17,283 nt of DNA from Soonwooa sp. (GCF_030151385.1 NZ_JASLDS010000056.1:1-17283), one strand, 5' to 3'; positions 1-7,661 are shown, counted from the stretch's first letter. Program-made: numbers and translations. The notes: generated from the sequence alone by a model not told the origin.

Positions 1-353
1 TTGCAAGAGTTCTGGAGTATAAAAAATTCCTTTACGAACAAAAGAAAAAACAAAAAGAACTTAAAGCTAAGCAAGTTAAAGTTGTTGTTAAAGAAATTCG
101 TTTTGGTCCTCAAACCGATGAGCACGATTACGAATTCAAGAAAAAACACGCTGAGAAATTCTTAGAAGAAGGTTCTAAATTGAAAACTTATGTGTTCTTC
201 AAGGGACGTTCAATCATCTTTAAAGACCAAGGTGAGATTTTACTTTTAAAACTTGCTCAAGAACTAGAGCATGTTGGTAAAGTAGATCAATTGCCAAAAT
301 TGGAGGGTAAAAGAATGATTATGATGATGAGTCCTAAGAAGCCAGCTAAGTAA
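1..353 (+). CDS. infC: Translation initiation factor IF-3, C-terminal part (partial at window edge)
   Basis: Reading frame 3 is open from base 3 to the TAA at 351-353 and gives 116 residues, starting ARVLEYKKF and ending in MMMSPKKPAK. The segment KEIRFGPQTDEHDYEFK followed by FLEEGSKLKTYVFFKGR and a QELEHVGKVDQLPKLEGKRM tail is the IF3 C-terminal domain, which binds the 30S platform and discriminates initiator tRNA and start codons. The N-terminal domain lies before the window. IF3 is usually followed within a short distance by rpmI and rplT; here rpmI begins only at 17151, so the operon is split by inserted DNA. A terminator at 453-479 now ends this transcript. Confidence 0.97.
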   Translation, partial: ARVLEYKKFLYEQKKKQKELKAKQVKVVVKEIRFGPQTDEHDYEFKKKHAEKFLEEGSKLKTYVFFKGRSIIFKDQGEILLLKLAQELEHVGKVDQLPKLEGKRMIMMMSPKKPAK

Positions 354-452
354 TTTTCTGTCAAAAGTTCTGTAATCGGTCTATCATTTATCGATTTCAA
401 TTAATATAACAACTAAGCAATTTTTAGTTTAGTAAGTTATATGTATATTATA

Positions 453-479
453 AATCCAACTTTTAGTTGGATTTTTTTT
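453..479 (+). terminator. Rho-independent terminator after infC
   Basis: An 8-bp perfect stem, AATCCAAC (453-460) and GTTGGATT (466-473), with a TTTTA loop is followed by an uninterrupted T-run to 479. It lies about 100 bp after the infC stop and would stop readthrough from infC into the inserted DNA. Confidence 0.8.
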
Positions 480-859
480 GTTTTTAATGATAGTCATACT
501 TATGCAGTCAACAAGATTTTACACAAGTGCAAGAATTATTTTTAAGCTTAACAGGTTGGACTTTGCGGGTATTTATTGTTGTAATTTATTTTGTGTTAAA
601 AATATTTATGTTTTGGCATTTTTATCAGTGCTTTATTTATGTTTTATCGTTTGTTACGATATTTTAATATGTGTTAAATAATAAAAAGTAAAATTATTCG
701 TTATTTGTTGGGATTAAGAGAATAGTATTCTTGTTTAGTGTTTTATTTAGATGTTATTTTCTTAAATGGAACGTTTTTTGGATGTGTTTTTTTATCTAAA
801 AAAAATTAATATAGTCCAAAGTGACTAATAAAGAAGAGTTTACAAGAGCGGAGAACTCT
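480..859. other. AT-rich stretch with no convincing gene
   Basis: About 380 bases of very AT-rich DNA between the infC terminator and the left att-like repeat. The only open frame above 60 codons here (478-681) starts with TTG, has Cys/Phe/Tyr/Ile-rich low-complexity content and no recognisable motif, so I do not call it. Small dyads are present: TATCGT-ttgtt-ACGATA (645-661) and a 13-bp palindrome AGAATAGTATTCT near 719-731. A 28-codon frame from a GTG at about 821 runs through the left repeat (see findings). Confidence 0.5.
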
Positions 860-878
860 ATCGGTAACGATTTAGTAA
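860..878 (+). repeat. Left att-like direct repeat (putative attL core)
   Basis: The sequence ATCGGTAACGATTTAGTAA matches 14505-14523 at 18 of 19 positions, in the same orientation. It sits to the left of rteC and before any recognisable element gene, as expected for an element end. The single mismatch is the twelfth base (T here, A at the right). The core and crossover positions cannot be fixed without an empty site. Confidence 0.65.
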
Positions 879-940
879 TGGTGCTTACTGCACTTGCTTT
901 CATTTGATTACCTTGTAAATCATTGATACAAATGTAATAA

Positions 941-977
941 AAAAATGGGTAAAGACATTAGTGCTTTACCCATTTTT
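941..977. terminator. Strong bidirectional terminator hairpin inside the left element end
   Basis: A 14-bp perfect stem: AAAAATGGGTAAAG (941-954) pairs with CTTTACCCATTTTT (964-977) around the loop acattagtg. A-run on one side and T-run on the other allow termination on both strands. Placed just inside the left repeat, it would insulate the element from readthrough across attL. Confidence 0.75.
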
Positions 978-1126
978 CCGTCCTTTCCTTTTTACTGAAA
1001 TATCAATAAAAATCTCCCCACTGGGGGTATTCTGTGATATTGGTTTCAATATTATTCCCAAATTTTGACATATCTATAATAGTTGCAACTCCGAAACAAT
1101 AATGAGAACTTCTAAAAGAATATGCT

Positions 1127-1972
1127 ATGGAAATCGTGTTGAACAAAATTTTATCGGAAATTAAGCATCAGGAAGACAAGCTGTCTTCTAAGATGATGCA
1201 CACTGCGGATGATGCATATCAAATGACCTTATTCCTGAAAGAAATGCTGTTTACTATAAAGATGAAAGTTTTGCAAACCGGATTTAAAGATGAACAGCAG
1301 GAAATCAATTTTTTCAAGAACATTAAACCGCAGATTTTAGGAAAACTAATTTATTATAACAAAGTATTCCGCATCGAAACTACTTGCCCCGTGACCAATG
1401 GTAAAATACATCAGAGTTATTATGAGAACCTTTTAAAAACCCTCAAATCAGAATATAAAGAAAGTATTTGCAATGAGGATTTTTACAGGTATTATCGTGC
1501 AGGCAGGACAGACCGTGACCACACTTATTTCAGGCTCGGGCAAATCAATTACCACGATGGTTTAAAGAGTGGTGTATTTGAAATAGACCTTAGTTTTTCA
1601 ACCTATTATGATAATAAGATAGCCCACATTATAGCGAATGAATTGCTTTATACTTATATGCTTACCAAAATCAACCCGGAAGAAAATCCGGATATGATTT
1701 TGATAAATGGAGATGCAAACAAAGACATTTCGTGGACAAATTCTCAAAATGCACTTATCGAACTGATATACGCTCTCTATGTTTCAAATTCCATTACGTA
1801 TGGAAAAATAGGCATCCGAAAATTAGCTTTGATTTTTCAGGTGCTATTCCGAACGCCCTTAAACGATATACATCATTCTTTCCACCGAATGAAAACCAGG
1901 GCTGGCTCCCGGACAGCGTTTTTAGACCAACTCAAAATTTCCCTCGAAGAGTATATGGACAAAACCCTTTAG
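1127..1972 (+). CDS. rteC: RteC-family regulator of ICE excision
   Basis: The 281-residue product matches RteC in length and character. It has an N-terminal helical part and the segment YYRAGRTDRDHTYFRLG near residues 124-140. A C-terminal winged-helix-like region begins at about W203 with WTNSQNALIELIYALY. In CTnDOT, RteC is the DNA-binding activator that switches on the excision operon by binding inverted repeats upstream of its promoter. Here too the gene lies directly upstream of an HTH-HTH-DUF3945-topB operon, with dyad repeats in the gap. rteA and rteB, the two-component pair that controls rteC in CTnDOT, are not in the window. The ATG at 1127 is the first good start. A terminator follows at 1992-2020, so rteC is its own unit. 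Confidence 0.9.
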   Translation: MEIVLNKILSEIKHQEDKLSSKMMHTADDAYQMTLFLKEMLFTIKMKVLQTGFKDEQQEINFFKNIKPQILGKLIYYNKVFRIETTCPVTNGKIHQSYYENLLKTLKSEYKESICNEDFYRYYRAGRTDRDHTYFRLGQINYHDGLKSGVFEIDLSFSTYYDNKIAHIIANELLYTYMLTKINPEENPDMILINGDANKDISWTNSQNALIELIYALYVSNSITYGKIGIRKLALIFQVLFRTPLNDIHHSFHRMKTRAGSRTAFLDQLKISLEEYMDKTL

Positions 1973-1991
1973 CAATATCGGCGTAGGTTTT

Positions 1992-2022
1992 AAAAGCAGT
2001 ACATTTTGTGTACTGCTTTTTT
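1992..2022 (+). terminator. rteC terminator
   Basis: A 12-bp perfect stem, AAAAGCAGTACA (1992-2003) and TGTACTGCTTTT (2009-2020), with loop TTTTG and a T-run to 2022. It starts 20 bases after the rteC stop. Confidence 0.85.
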
Positions 2023-2023
2023 C

Positions 2024-2057
2024 TTGCCCATATCTGCCAATTGGCAGATATGGGCAA
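2024..2057. promoter_or_regulatory. 34-bp perfect palindrome, candidate operator of the excision operon
   Basis: Bases 2024-2040 (ending ATATCTGCCAA) are the exact reverse complement of 2041-2057 (starting TTGGCAGATAT), with no spacer. The half-site core TGCCAA/TTGGCA recurs as a spaced dyad at 2138-2164. There is no T-run, so it is not a terminator. It lies between rteC and the operon that RteC controls in CTnDOT, which suggests a regulator-binding site, but binding is inference. Confidence 0.6.
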
Positions 2058-2086
2058 AAACTACTACAAATTAGTCGTAAAACGCT

Positions 2087-2112
2087 AAAACCCTTATAAA
2101 ACAAGGGTTTTT
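2087..2112 (+). terminator. Second terminator-like hairpin
   Basis: Stem AAAACCCTT (2087-2095) with AAGGGTTTT (2103-2111), 7-base loop, T-run to 2112. There is no gene between it and the rteC terminator, so it may be a back-up terminator or an attenuator in the excision-operon leader. Confidence 0.5.
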
Positions 2113-2137
2113 CTCATTGCAAAAAAAATTAAAAAAG

Positions 2138-2164
2138 TGCCAAACCAATGGGTAAGCATTGGCA
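2138..2164. promoter_or_regulatory. Spaced dyad repeating the palindrome half-site
   Basis: TGCCAA (2138-2143) and TTGGCA (2159-2164) face each other across 15 bases that contain a further inner pair CCAAT/ATTGG. The right arm extends to TTGGCAGATA (2159-2168), identical to bases 2041-2050 of the perfect palindrome. It is centred about 70 bases before the first HTH start codon, a suitable place for an activator or repressor site. Confidence 0.5.
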
Positions 2165-2219
2165 GATAAACACCACCACACTTCTGAATTTTGTCCTGTG
2201 AATATTAAATAATAGTGCT

Positions 2220-2573
2220 ATGAACATTATAACAGTTGACGAAGAAGTGTGGAAGCACCTTAATGAACGGTTGAAAGCCATTAGCGAATATATCCTCAAA
2301 CTGGAAGATACAAGCTACGATAGCTTATGGCTTAACAATCACGAAGTCTGCCAGTATCTCCACATCAGCGAAAAAACATTGTGGCGTATGCGCACCAACG
2401 GGCAGATAGCCTTTTCAAAAATGTATGGGCAGTATTACTATACCATTGGTGCAATAAAAGATATGCTCAACGCTAACGCTGTGCAGACCACCGATGAATA
2501 TGTGGAGCAGCTTATGGCGAAAGGCAAAAGCTATATCGAGAAAGGCAGAAAACTGAAATCAGATAATCATTAA
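2220..2573 (+). CDS. Small HTH DNA-binding protein, excisionase-like (Xis2c position)
   Basis: The 117-residue protein has a MerR/excisionase-type helix-turn-helix (HTH_17 like): WLNNHEVCQYLHISEKTLWR followed by MRTNGQIAFSKMYGQYYYTI at about residues 38-77. The wing residues then lead into a short C-terminal helix. It is the first gene of a tight cluster: 12 bases separate it from the next HTH gene, then the DUF3945 and topB genes follow. In CTnDOT the operon after rteC is xis2c-xis2d-orf3-exc, and the first two encode small recombination directionality proteins. By position and fold this is the Xis2c-like member. That assignment is from synteny; I cannot show orthology. Confidence 0.8.
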   Translation: MNIITVDEEVWKHLNERLKAISEYILKLEDTSYDSLWLNNHEVCQYLHISEKTLWRMRTNGQIAFSKMYGQYYYTIGAIKDMLNANAVQTTDEYVEQLMAKGKSYIEKGRKLKSDNH

Positions 2574-2585
2574 AAGCGTACCCAT

Positions 2586-2894
2586 ATGAATATCGACAAA
2601 ATGGAATTTGTGGCGTGGATGGAACGCATAATGGACAGGCTTGACATTCTCGGCAACCACATAGACGATTTACAAAAAAAGCGTAACAGCATAGACGGCG
2701 AAGAGTTACTGGATAATCAGGACTTATTGCAAATGCTAAAAATCAGTAACCGTTCCCTGCAACGGTATCGCTCCATAGGCAAGCTGCCTTATTATACGAT
2801 TAGCGGAAAACTGTATTACAAGCTGTCCGATGTGCATCAGTTCATCAGGGAAAGTTTTAACCCGCCTTTGCCCAAACTGGATGCCAATAAGTGA
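2586..2894 (+). CDS. Small HTH DNA-binding protein, excisionase-like (Xis2d position)
   Basis: The 102-residue protein has an N-terminal helix (MEFVAWMERIMDRLDILGNHI). A winged HTH follows at about residues 40-90: LLDNQDLLQMLKISNRSLQR, then YRSIGKLPYYTISGKLYYKL, then a closing helix DVHQFIRESF. It resembles its upstream neighbour in layout, suggesting an old duplication. Twelve bases separate the genes, so they are probably co-transcribed. The position matches xis2d of CTnDOT, whose product binds near the att site and favours excision. Function here is inferred from fold and neighbours. Confidence 0.8.
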   Translation: MNIDKMEFVAWMERIMDRLDILGNHIDDLQKKRNSIDGEELLDNQDLLQMLKISNRSLQRYRSIGKLPYYTISGKLYYKLSDVHQFIRESFNPPLPKLDANK

Positions 2895-2979
2895 CAAATG
2901 CTGCCTTTGAGTGCCACTTAAAGCAAATCAGTGAAGGCTTCCTTTACATTCGACCGTGAAATTTTAAAATTTTCAGACT

Positions 2980-4440
2980 ATGAGCGAAGAAACAACAAAT
3001 AAACAGGAAATGCCCGAACAGCTTTCGGACATCTTACTCGTACTGGATAAAGAGAAAATGAAAATCCAGGCGGTAAAGAGTATAGACGAAAACGGGAAAA
3101 TGGAAACCGTTGAACCCACCAAGAAAAACCAAAACCAGTTTATGCGTGTGGACAAAGGCGGCGATTTCTTTTCCAACTTCTTTTCCAATTTTTTCAGCCA
3201 GTTAAAGAACCCTACAAACTTTACTTTCTTCAAAGTGCCTGCCCCGGTTGCTGCTGAAAAAGCGCAGGAACTGCAAAAGCACGTAGATAAGCCCACTCCA
3301 CAGGGCGAAAAAGTGCTGAAAGAACACGAAGTAAAAGCAGAACCCCAACCCGATAAAAAACAAGAAAATCAAAATAATATGGCAACAGCACAAACAACAA
3401 CGGAAGCAAGCGAATACCGCTACAAGCCGGAGCAGATTGATTGGGACACAATGAAGAACCTCGGATTAAGCAAAGAGTATTTTGAAAAAAGAAACTTGCT
3501 CGACCCCTTGTTACGAGGTTACAAAACCAATGAGCTTTTACCGATAGGCATTAACCTCGGTGGTTCTATCCTCCGCACGGATGCCCGCCTGTCTTTACAG
3601 CAAGCGGAAGACGGCAATGTTATCGTGGCAATACACGGTATCAAAAGAGAACCTAACCTACACTTTGAGTTTTTCGGTCACAAGTTTACGGACGAAGACA
3701 AGAAAAACCTGCTCGAAACGGGCAATATGGGGCGTGTGGTTAATTTGGTAAATTCCAAAACAGGCGAACTGATGCCGTCCATTATCAGCATTGACAGGTT
3801 GACCAATGACGTGATTGCGCTACGCACGGAGTTTATCAAAATTCCCGATGAAATTAAGGGCGTAAACCTGAATGACGAACAGAAACAAACTTTAATGGAG
3901 GGCAAACCACTCTATTTAGAGGATATGATTTCCACTAAGGGAACAGAGTTTTCGGCAACGGTACAATTCAATGCGGATAAGCGATACGTTGAGTTCCTGT
4001 TTGACAGAAGCAACAATAATCAGCAGGCGCAAACCAACCAACAGAACACTGGGCAAAGCAATCAGCAAAGCCAACCGCAGGAGGCTCCAAGAACTTTCAG
4101 GGGTAAAGAACTGGATGACGAGCAGTACAACAAGTTCAAAGCCGGACAAACCATATACGTTGAACTGAAAGATAAAAAAGACCAACCATATAAGGGTTAT
4201 ATCACTTTCGACAAAGATACCGGAAAGACCAATTTTGAGTTCCCCGGTCAGTATAAAGCACGGGTAGAACCTGCCGAAACCCATAAAACTCAGACTGCCG
4301 TCAATTCGGAGGGCAAAACCAATGAAGCGACCAAGAATGTGCAAGAGCCTTTGAAGTCCGGGCAGCAAACACCGAAAAACGAAAAGCAGCAGGAGCAACA
4401 GGACAACAAGCCTGCAAAATCCAAAGGCAGAAAAATGTAA
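2980..4440 (+). CDS. DUF4099/DUF3945 protein of ICE excision operon (orf3 position)
   Basis: The 486-residue product begins with LSDILLVLDKEKMKIQAVK and a Phe-rich stretch (63-72, FFSNFFSNFF), then a charged linker. A DUF4099-like segment begins at SEYRYKPEQIDWDTMKNLGL (about 144) and runs to about 225. DUF3945-type repeats follow at about 235-340 (KFTDEDKKNLLETGNMGRVV; VNLNDEQKQTLMEGKPLYLE). A further copy lies at about 374-420 (RGKELDDEQYNKFKAGQTIY), after a Gln/Asn-rich linker (345-368). The lysine-rich tail ends KSKGRKM. The repeated unit appears three times. The gene lies six bases before topB, as in many Bacteroidota ICEs. Molecular role unknown; the corresponding gene in CTnDOT is orf3 of the excision operon. 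Confidence 0.85.
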   Translation: MSEETTNKQEMPEQLSDILLVLDKEKMKIQAVKSIDENGKMETVEPTKKNQNQFMRVDKGGDFFSNFFSNFFSQLKNPTNFTFFKVPAPVAAEKAQELQKHVDKPTPQGEKVLKEHEVKAEPQPDKKQENQNNMATAQTTTEASEYRYKPEQIDWDTMKNLGLSKEYFEKRNLLDPLLRGYKTNELLPIGINLGGSILRTDARLSLQQAEDGNVIVAIHGIKREPNLHFEFFGHKFTDEDKKNLLETGNMGRVVNLVNSKTGELMPSIISIDRLTNDVIALRTEFIKIPDEIKGVNLNDEQKQTLMEGKPLYLEDMISTKGTEFSATVQFNADKRYVEFLFDRSNNNQQAQTNQQNTGQSNQQSQPQEAPRTFRGKELDDEQYNKFKAGQTIYVELKDKKDQPYKGYITFDKDTGKTNFEFPGQYKARVEPAETHKTQTAVNSEGKTNEATKNVQEPLKSGQQTPKNEKQQEQQDNKPAKSKGRKM

Positions 4441-4446
4441 TACGGT

Positions 4447-6540
4447 ATGAAAACAATCATTGCAGAAAAACCAAGCGTAGCAAGAGAAATAGCCGGACTT
4501 GTGGGAGCATCCGATAAAAAGGACGGCTACCTGACAGGTAACGGCTATTTTGTTACGTGGGCATTCGGTCATTTAATAGGACTGGGAATACCCGAAGATT
4601 ACGGCATTGCGGGATTTGACAAGGCATCCCTGCCGATATTGCCCAACCCGTTTTTATTGACCGTTCGCAAGGTCAAAAAAGACAAGGGCTATGCCGCCGA
4701 TACTGGCGCATTGAAGCAACTGAAAGTGATTGAGCAGCTTTTTAATAAGAGCAACAGCATCATCGTTGCTACCGATGCAGGTCGTGAGGGCGAACTCATT
4801 TTCAGGTACATTTATGAGTACCTGAAATGCAACAAGCCATTTGAACGCCTTTGGATAAGTTCGCTGACCGAAAAGGCAATAAAGCAGGGCTTTGACAATC
4901 TTAAAGACGGGGCAGCATTTGACGGACTGTATCAGGCAGCGCAAGGCAGAAGCCGTGCCGACTGGTTGGTGGGCATCAATGCGACGCAGGCATTGAGCAT
5001 TGCCGCAGGTAATGGTGTTTATTCGCTCGGCAGGGTACAAACACCTACACTGGCCTTGATATGCAAACGCTACCTCGACAATAAGAATTTCGCAGTAAAG
5101 AAATACTGGCAGATACAATTAAGCCACAATAAAGCGCAGGTTGATTTCAAAAGTATTTCTGCTACCAAATGGGAAGAAAAGCAACTTGCCGATGATACGC
5201 TTAAAACCATTCAGCGTGGCGCAACGGCAACCATTACATCAGTGGAAACAAAAAGTGTTACCGAACAACCGCCCCTGCTTTTTGACCTGACAGGCTTACA
5301 AAAGGAAGCCAACAAAAGGCTGAAGTTATCTGCTGAAGCTACGCTCAATATTGCGCAAAGCCTGTACGAAAAGAAGTTTATCACGTATCCACGTACCGGA
5401 AGCAAATACATTCCTGAAGATATGTGGGCTGAAATTCCCAACCTTGTGCGGGCTTTGCAAAATCGTGAGGATTGCAAGCAAGCCCTTACCAAAATCAAAT
5501 GGGGACGGTTTAACAAACGTATCGTGAATGACCTCCGTGTAACGGACCATCACGGTTTTTTGATTACGGATAAAGTGCCGTCTGTACTTAATGCAGACGA
5601 AAACAAGATTTACAATATGATTGCGCTTCGTATGCTCGAAGCCATATCGCAAGCCTGTGTTAAGGAAATAACCGATGTATCATTACAGGTATTGCATTAC
5701 GACTTTACGGCAAAAGGCTGTAAAATTCAGGAAGCGGGTTGGCGTTCCATCAAAGGAAGTTTTACCGATGACGGCGAAGAGCCAGTGCAGGAATTACCTG
5801 AACTGCGTAAAGGCGACGAACTTGCCATAAAGGAAGCTGCCGTTTTGGAAAAGCAGACCAAACCGCCAGTGCTTTACACAGAAGCAGGGCTTTTGTTGGC
5901 TATGGAAACCGCAGGTAAGGAAATCGAGAACGAAGAAGAGCGCAAAGCCCTCAAAAATATCGGTATCGGTACTCCTGCAACAAGAGCCGCCATTATAGAA
6001 ACCCTGTTTACCCGTAATTATATCCAACGGGATAAACGTTCTTTAATCCCTACCGAAAAAGGATTGCAGGTGTACGGGCTTGTCAAAGACCGGAAAATCG
6101 CTGATGTGGCAATGACCGCAGAATGGGAATTGGCATTGCAGAAAATCGAAAACAACGAAGCGGATGCCGGAGCATTCCAAAAGGAAATGGAAACCTATGC
6201 CAAATCCATTACAGATGAATTGCTGCAAACTTCCATTGCAAGCAACAACCAACCCAAACTGACCTGTCCAAAGTGCAAAAGTCAACAGCTCATTATACGT
6301 GATAAGATTGTAAAATGCCCTGATGAGGCTTGTAACTGGGTACAGTTCCGTAACGTCTGCGGTATACAAATTAGTATCGAAAATATAACAAGCCTTGTCA
6401 ATAAAGGCAAAACGGCTTTAATCAAAGGAATGACAAGCAAAGCCGGAAAAAAATTCGATGCTTACATCGTACTGAAAGAAAACGCCGAAAGCTCTTTTGA
6501 GTTTGAGAAAAACAAATGCAGTAAACGCAATGGAAAATAA
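4447..6540 (+). CDS. topB: Type IA DNA topoisomerase III (Exc position)
   Basis: The 697-residue enzyme is full length for plasmid/ICE topoisomerase III. It opens with the Toprim motif (TIIAEKPSVAREIA, catalytic Glu7), and the acidic Toprim motif ATDAGREGELIFR starts at 108. The active-site region FITYPRTGSKYIPEDM carries the nucleophile Tyr314 and Arg316. A zinc ribbon lies near the C-terminus (Cys607, Cys610, Cys624, Cys629). It makes a transient 5'-phosphotyrosyl break in single-stranded DNA and passes strands, relaxing or decatenating DNA. In CTnDOT the matching gene, exc, is the last of the excision operon and its product has topoisomerase activity. All catalytic residues are present, so the gene looks intact. 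Its last 11 bases overlap the ORF6N gene. Confidence 0.95.
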   Translation: MKTIIAEKPSVAREIAGLVGASDKKDGYLTGNGYFVTWAFGHLIGLGIPEDYGIAGFDKASLPILPNPFLLTVRKVKKDKGYAADTGALKQLKVIEQLFNKSNSIIVATDAGREGELIFRYIYEYLKCNKPFERLWISSLTEKAIKQGFDNLKDGAAFDGLYQAAQGRSRADWLVGINATQALSIAAGNGVYSLGRVQTPTLALICKRYLDNKNFAVKKYWQIQLSHNKAQVDFKSISATKWEEKQLADDTLKTIQRGATATITSVETKSVTEQPPLLFDLTGLQKEANKRLKLSAEATLNIAQSLYEKKFITYPRTGSKYIPEDMWAEIPNLVRALQNREDCKQALTKIKWGRFNKRIVNDLRVTDHHGFLITDKVPSVLNADENKIYNMIALRMLEAISQACVKEITDVSLQVLHYDFTAKGCKIQEAGWRSIKGSFTDDGEEPVQELPELRKGDELAIKEAAVLEKQTKPPVLYTEAGLLLAMETAGKEIENEEERKALKNIGIGTPATRAAIIETLFTRNYIQRDKRSLIPTEKGLQVYGLVKDRKIADVAMTAEWELALQKIENNEADAGAFQKEMETYAKSITDELLQTSIASNNQPKLTCPKCKSQQLIIRDKIVKCPDEACNWVQFRNVCGIQISIENITSLVNKGKTALIKGMTSKAGKKFDAYIVLKENAESSFEFEKNKCSKRNGK

Positions 6541-7258
6541 ACCGTCAATCGTACCCAAAGAAATTAGGAACTTGATTTATACTATCCGGGGCAAACAGGT
6601 GATGTTGGATAGCGACCTCGCTGCCTTATACCAGGTGGAAACAAAGAACCTGAACAAAGCTGTTAAAAGAAATATTGAGCGTTTTCCTGTATCATTCTGC
6701 TTTCAACTGACCGAAGAGGAAGCCCATAACTTGAGGTTCCAAATTGGAACCACAAGTTTAAATTACGGCGGCAGACGTTATTTACCCTATGTTTTTACCG
6801 AACAAGGTGTTGCAATGGCATCTGCCATACTCCGTTCGGATATAGCTGTTAAAATGAGTGTGGAAATAATGGAAGCCTTTGTAGAAATGCGGCGTATACT
6901 TATCAGCAATGCTTCTTTGTTTCATCGTTTGGATAATATTGAGTTAAAGCAATTGGAAGCCGACCAAAAATTTGAAGAGATTTTTAAGGCTTTGGAAAGC
7001 GACAAGCTGCACAGCGAAAAAGGCATTTTTTACAACGGACAAATCTTTGATGCCTACGCCTTTGTTTCAGATATTATCCGAAGTGCCAAAAGTTCTATTA
7101 TTCTGCTTGATAATTATGTGGATGATACGGTGCTTACAGTGTTAGGTAAGCGTAAGGCTAATGTGACGGCTACAATCCTTACCAAAAACATCAGCAACCA
7201 GTTACGGTTAGACTTACAACGCTACAATAGCCAATATCGGAATGACCGTGAACGGTAA
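6530..7258 (+). CDS. ORF6N-domain protein, C-terminally truncated by a deletion
   Basis: I choose the ATG at 6530 (MENKPSIVPKEIRNLIYTIR) over an upstream TTG. The ORF6N DNA-binding domain, common in phage antirepressors and ICE genes, spans about residues 9-100. It includes GKQVMLDSDLAALYQVETKN and RYLPYVFTEQGVAMASAILR, and a second domain follows (FYNGQIFDAYAFVSDIIRSA, then LDNYVDDTVLTVLGKR). Family members, as I know them, continue about 50-60 residues past the ...DLQRYNSQY segment. Here that segment at about 7238 is followed by only RNDRER and a stop, because the frame runs into traO sequence. The protein is therefore missing its C-terminus and may be unstable. Confidence 0.85.
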   Translation: MENKPSIVPKEIRNLIYTIRGKQVMLDSDLAALYQVETKNLNKAVKRNIERFPVSFCFQLTEEEAHNLRFQIGTTSLNYGGRRYLPYVFTEQGVAMASAILRSDIAVKMSVEIMEAFVEMRRILISNASLFHRLDNIELKQLEADQKFEEIFKALESDKLHSEKGIFYNGQIFDAYAFVSDIIRSAKSSIILLDNYVDDTVLTVLGKRKANVTATILTKNISNQLRLDLQRYNSQYRNDRER

Positions 7259-7649
7259 AAACGGGAACTACCAGCTTTGGGCATTGGAATACACGCACCA
7301 ATACCACAATTATAAAGACCTCCGCATACCGCAGGAAACTTATACTGCCGAAGGCGGTTACAGTTTCTTTCTGTTGGGTGATGCCCGTAAAAACATCACA
7401 CTGAACTTCGGAATAACAGGTGTGGTCGGTTATGAAAGCATCAATCGTGGCGAAGCGATGTTGTATGACGGAGCAAAGATTTTGAGCGAGGATAACTTCA
7501 TCTACGGAGCTGGTGGACGGCTCACTCTTGAAACATATCTATCAGACCGTTTTGTTTTAATCCTGCAAGGACGCACAAAAGTATTTTGGGGTACGGACTT
7601 AGAGCAATTCCGACCATCCGCAGGTGTGGGATTAAGGTTTAATTTTTAA
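7230..7649 (+). pseudogene. traO: traO fragment (conjugal transfer protein TraO, C-terminal part)
   Basis: The frame reads ANIGMTVNGKNGNYQLWALE, then YTHQYHNYKDLRIPQETYTA, continuing to FRPSAGVGLRFNF. This is the beta-rich C-terminal part of TraO, an outer-membrane-associated transfer protein of Bacteroidota ICEs. The signal peptide and roughly the first 50-60 residues are missing; upstream sequence in this frame is ORF6N DNA. A chance ATG at 7242 lets a 135-residue product be read, but without a signal peptide it should not reach the envelope. It is followed 12 bases later by traQ. The left end is approximate because the junction cannot be fixed exactly. Confidence 0.85.
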
Positions 7650-7661
7650 AAACTTAAAACA

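Noticed and set aside
645..661. TATCGT/ACGATA dyad as an operator
   Set aside because: Only six-base arms in very AT-rich DNA with no adjacent gene or regulator; easily chance.
478..681. 67-codon open frame in the AT-rich left flank
   Set aside because: TTG start, low-complexity Phe/Ile/Tyr/Cys-rich content, overlaps the infC terminator T-run, no motif; typical of AT-rich noncoding DNA.
1018..1029. CCCCACTGGGG hairpin before rteC as a terminator or operator
   Set aside because: Four-base arms, no T-run and no second copy; too small to support a call.
3916..4572. 218-codon minus-strand frame
   Set aside because: Lies antisense to the DUF3945 gene and the start of topB; its Leu/Phe-rich translation is what the reverse of a Gln/Lys/Glu-rich coding sequence gives.
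7242..7649. Treating the 135-codon frame as a complete gene
   Set aside because: It is the C-terminal part of TraO with no signal peptide; the ATG is an internal Met codon.
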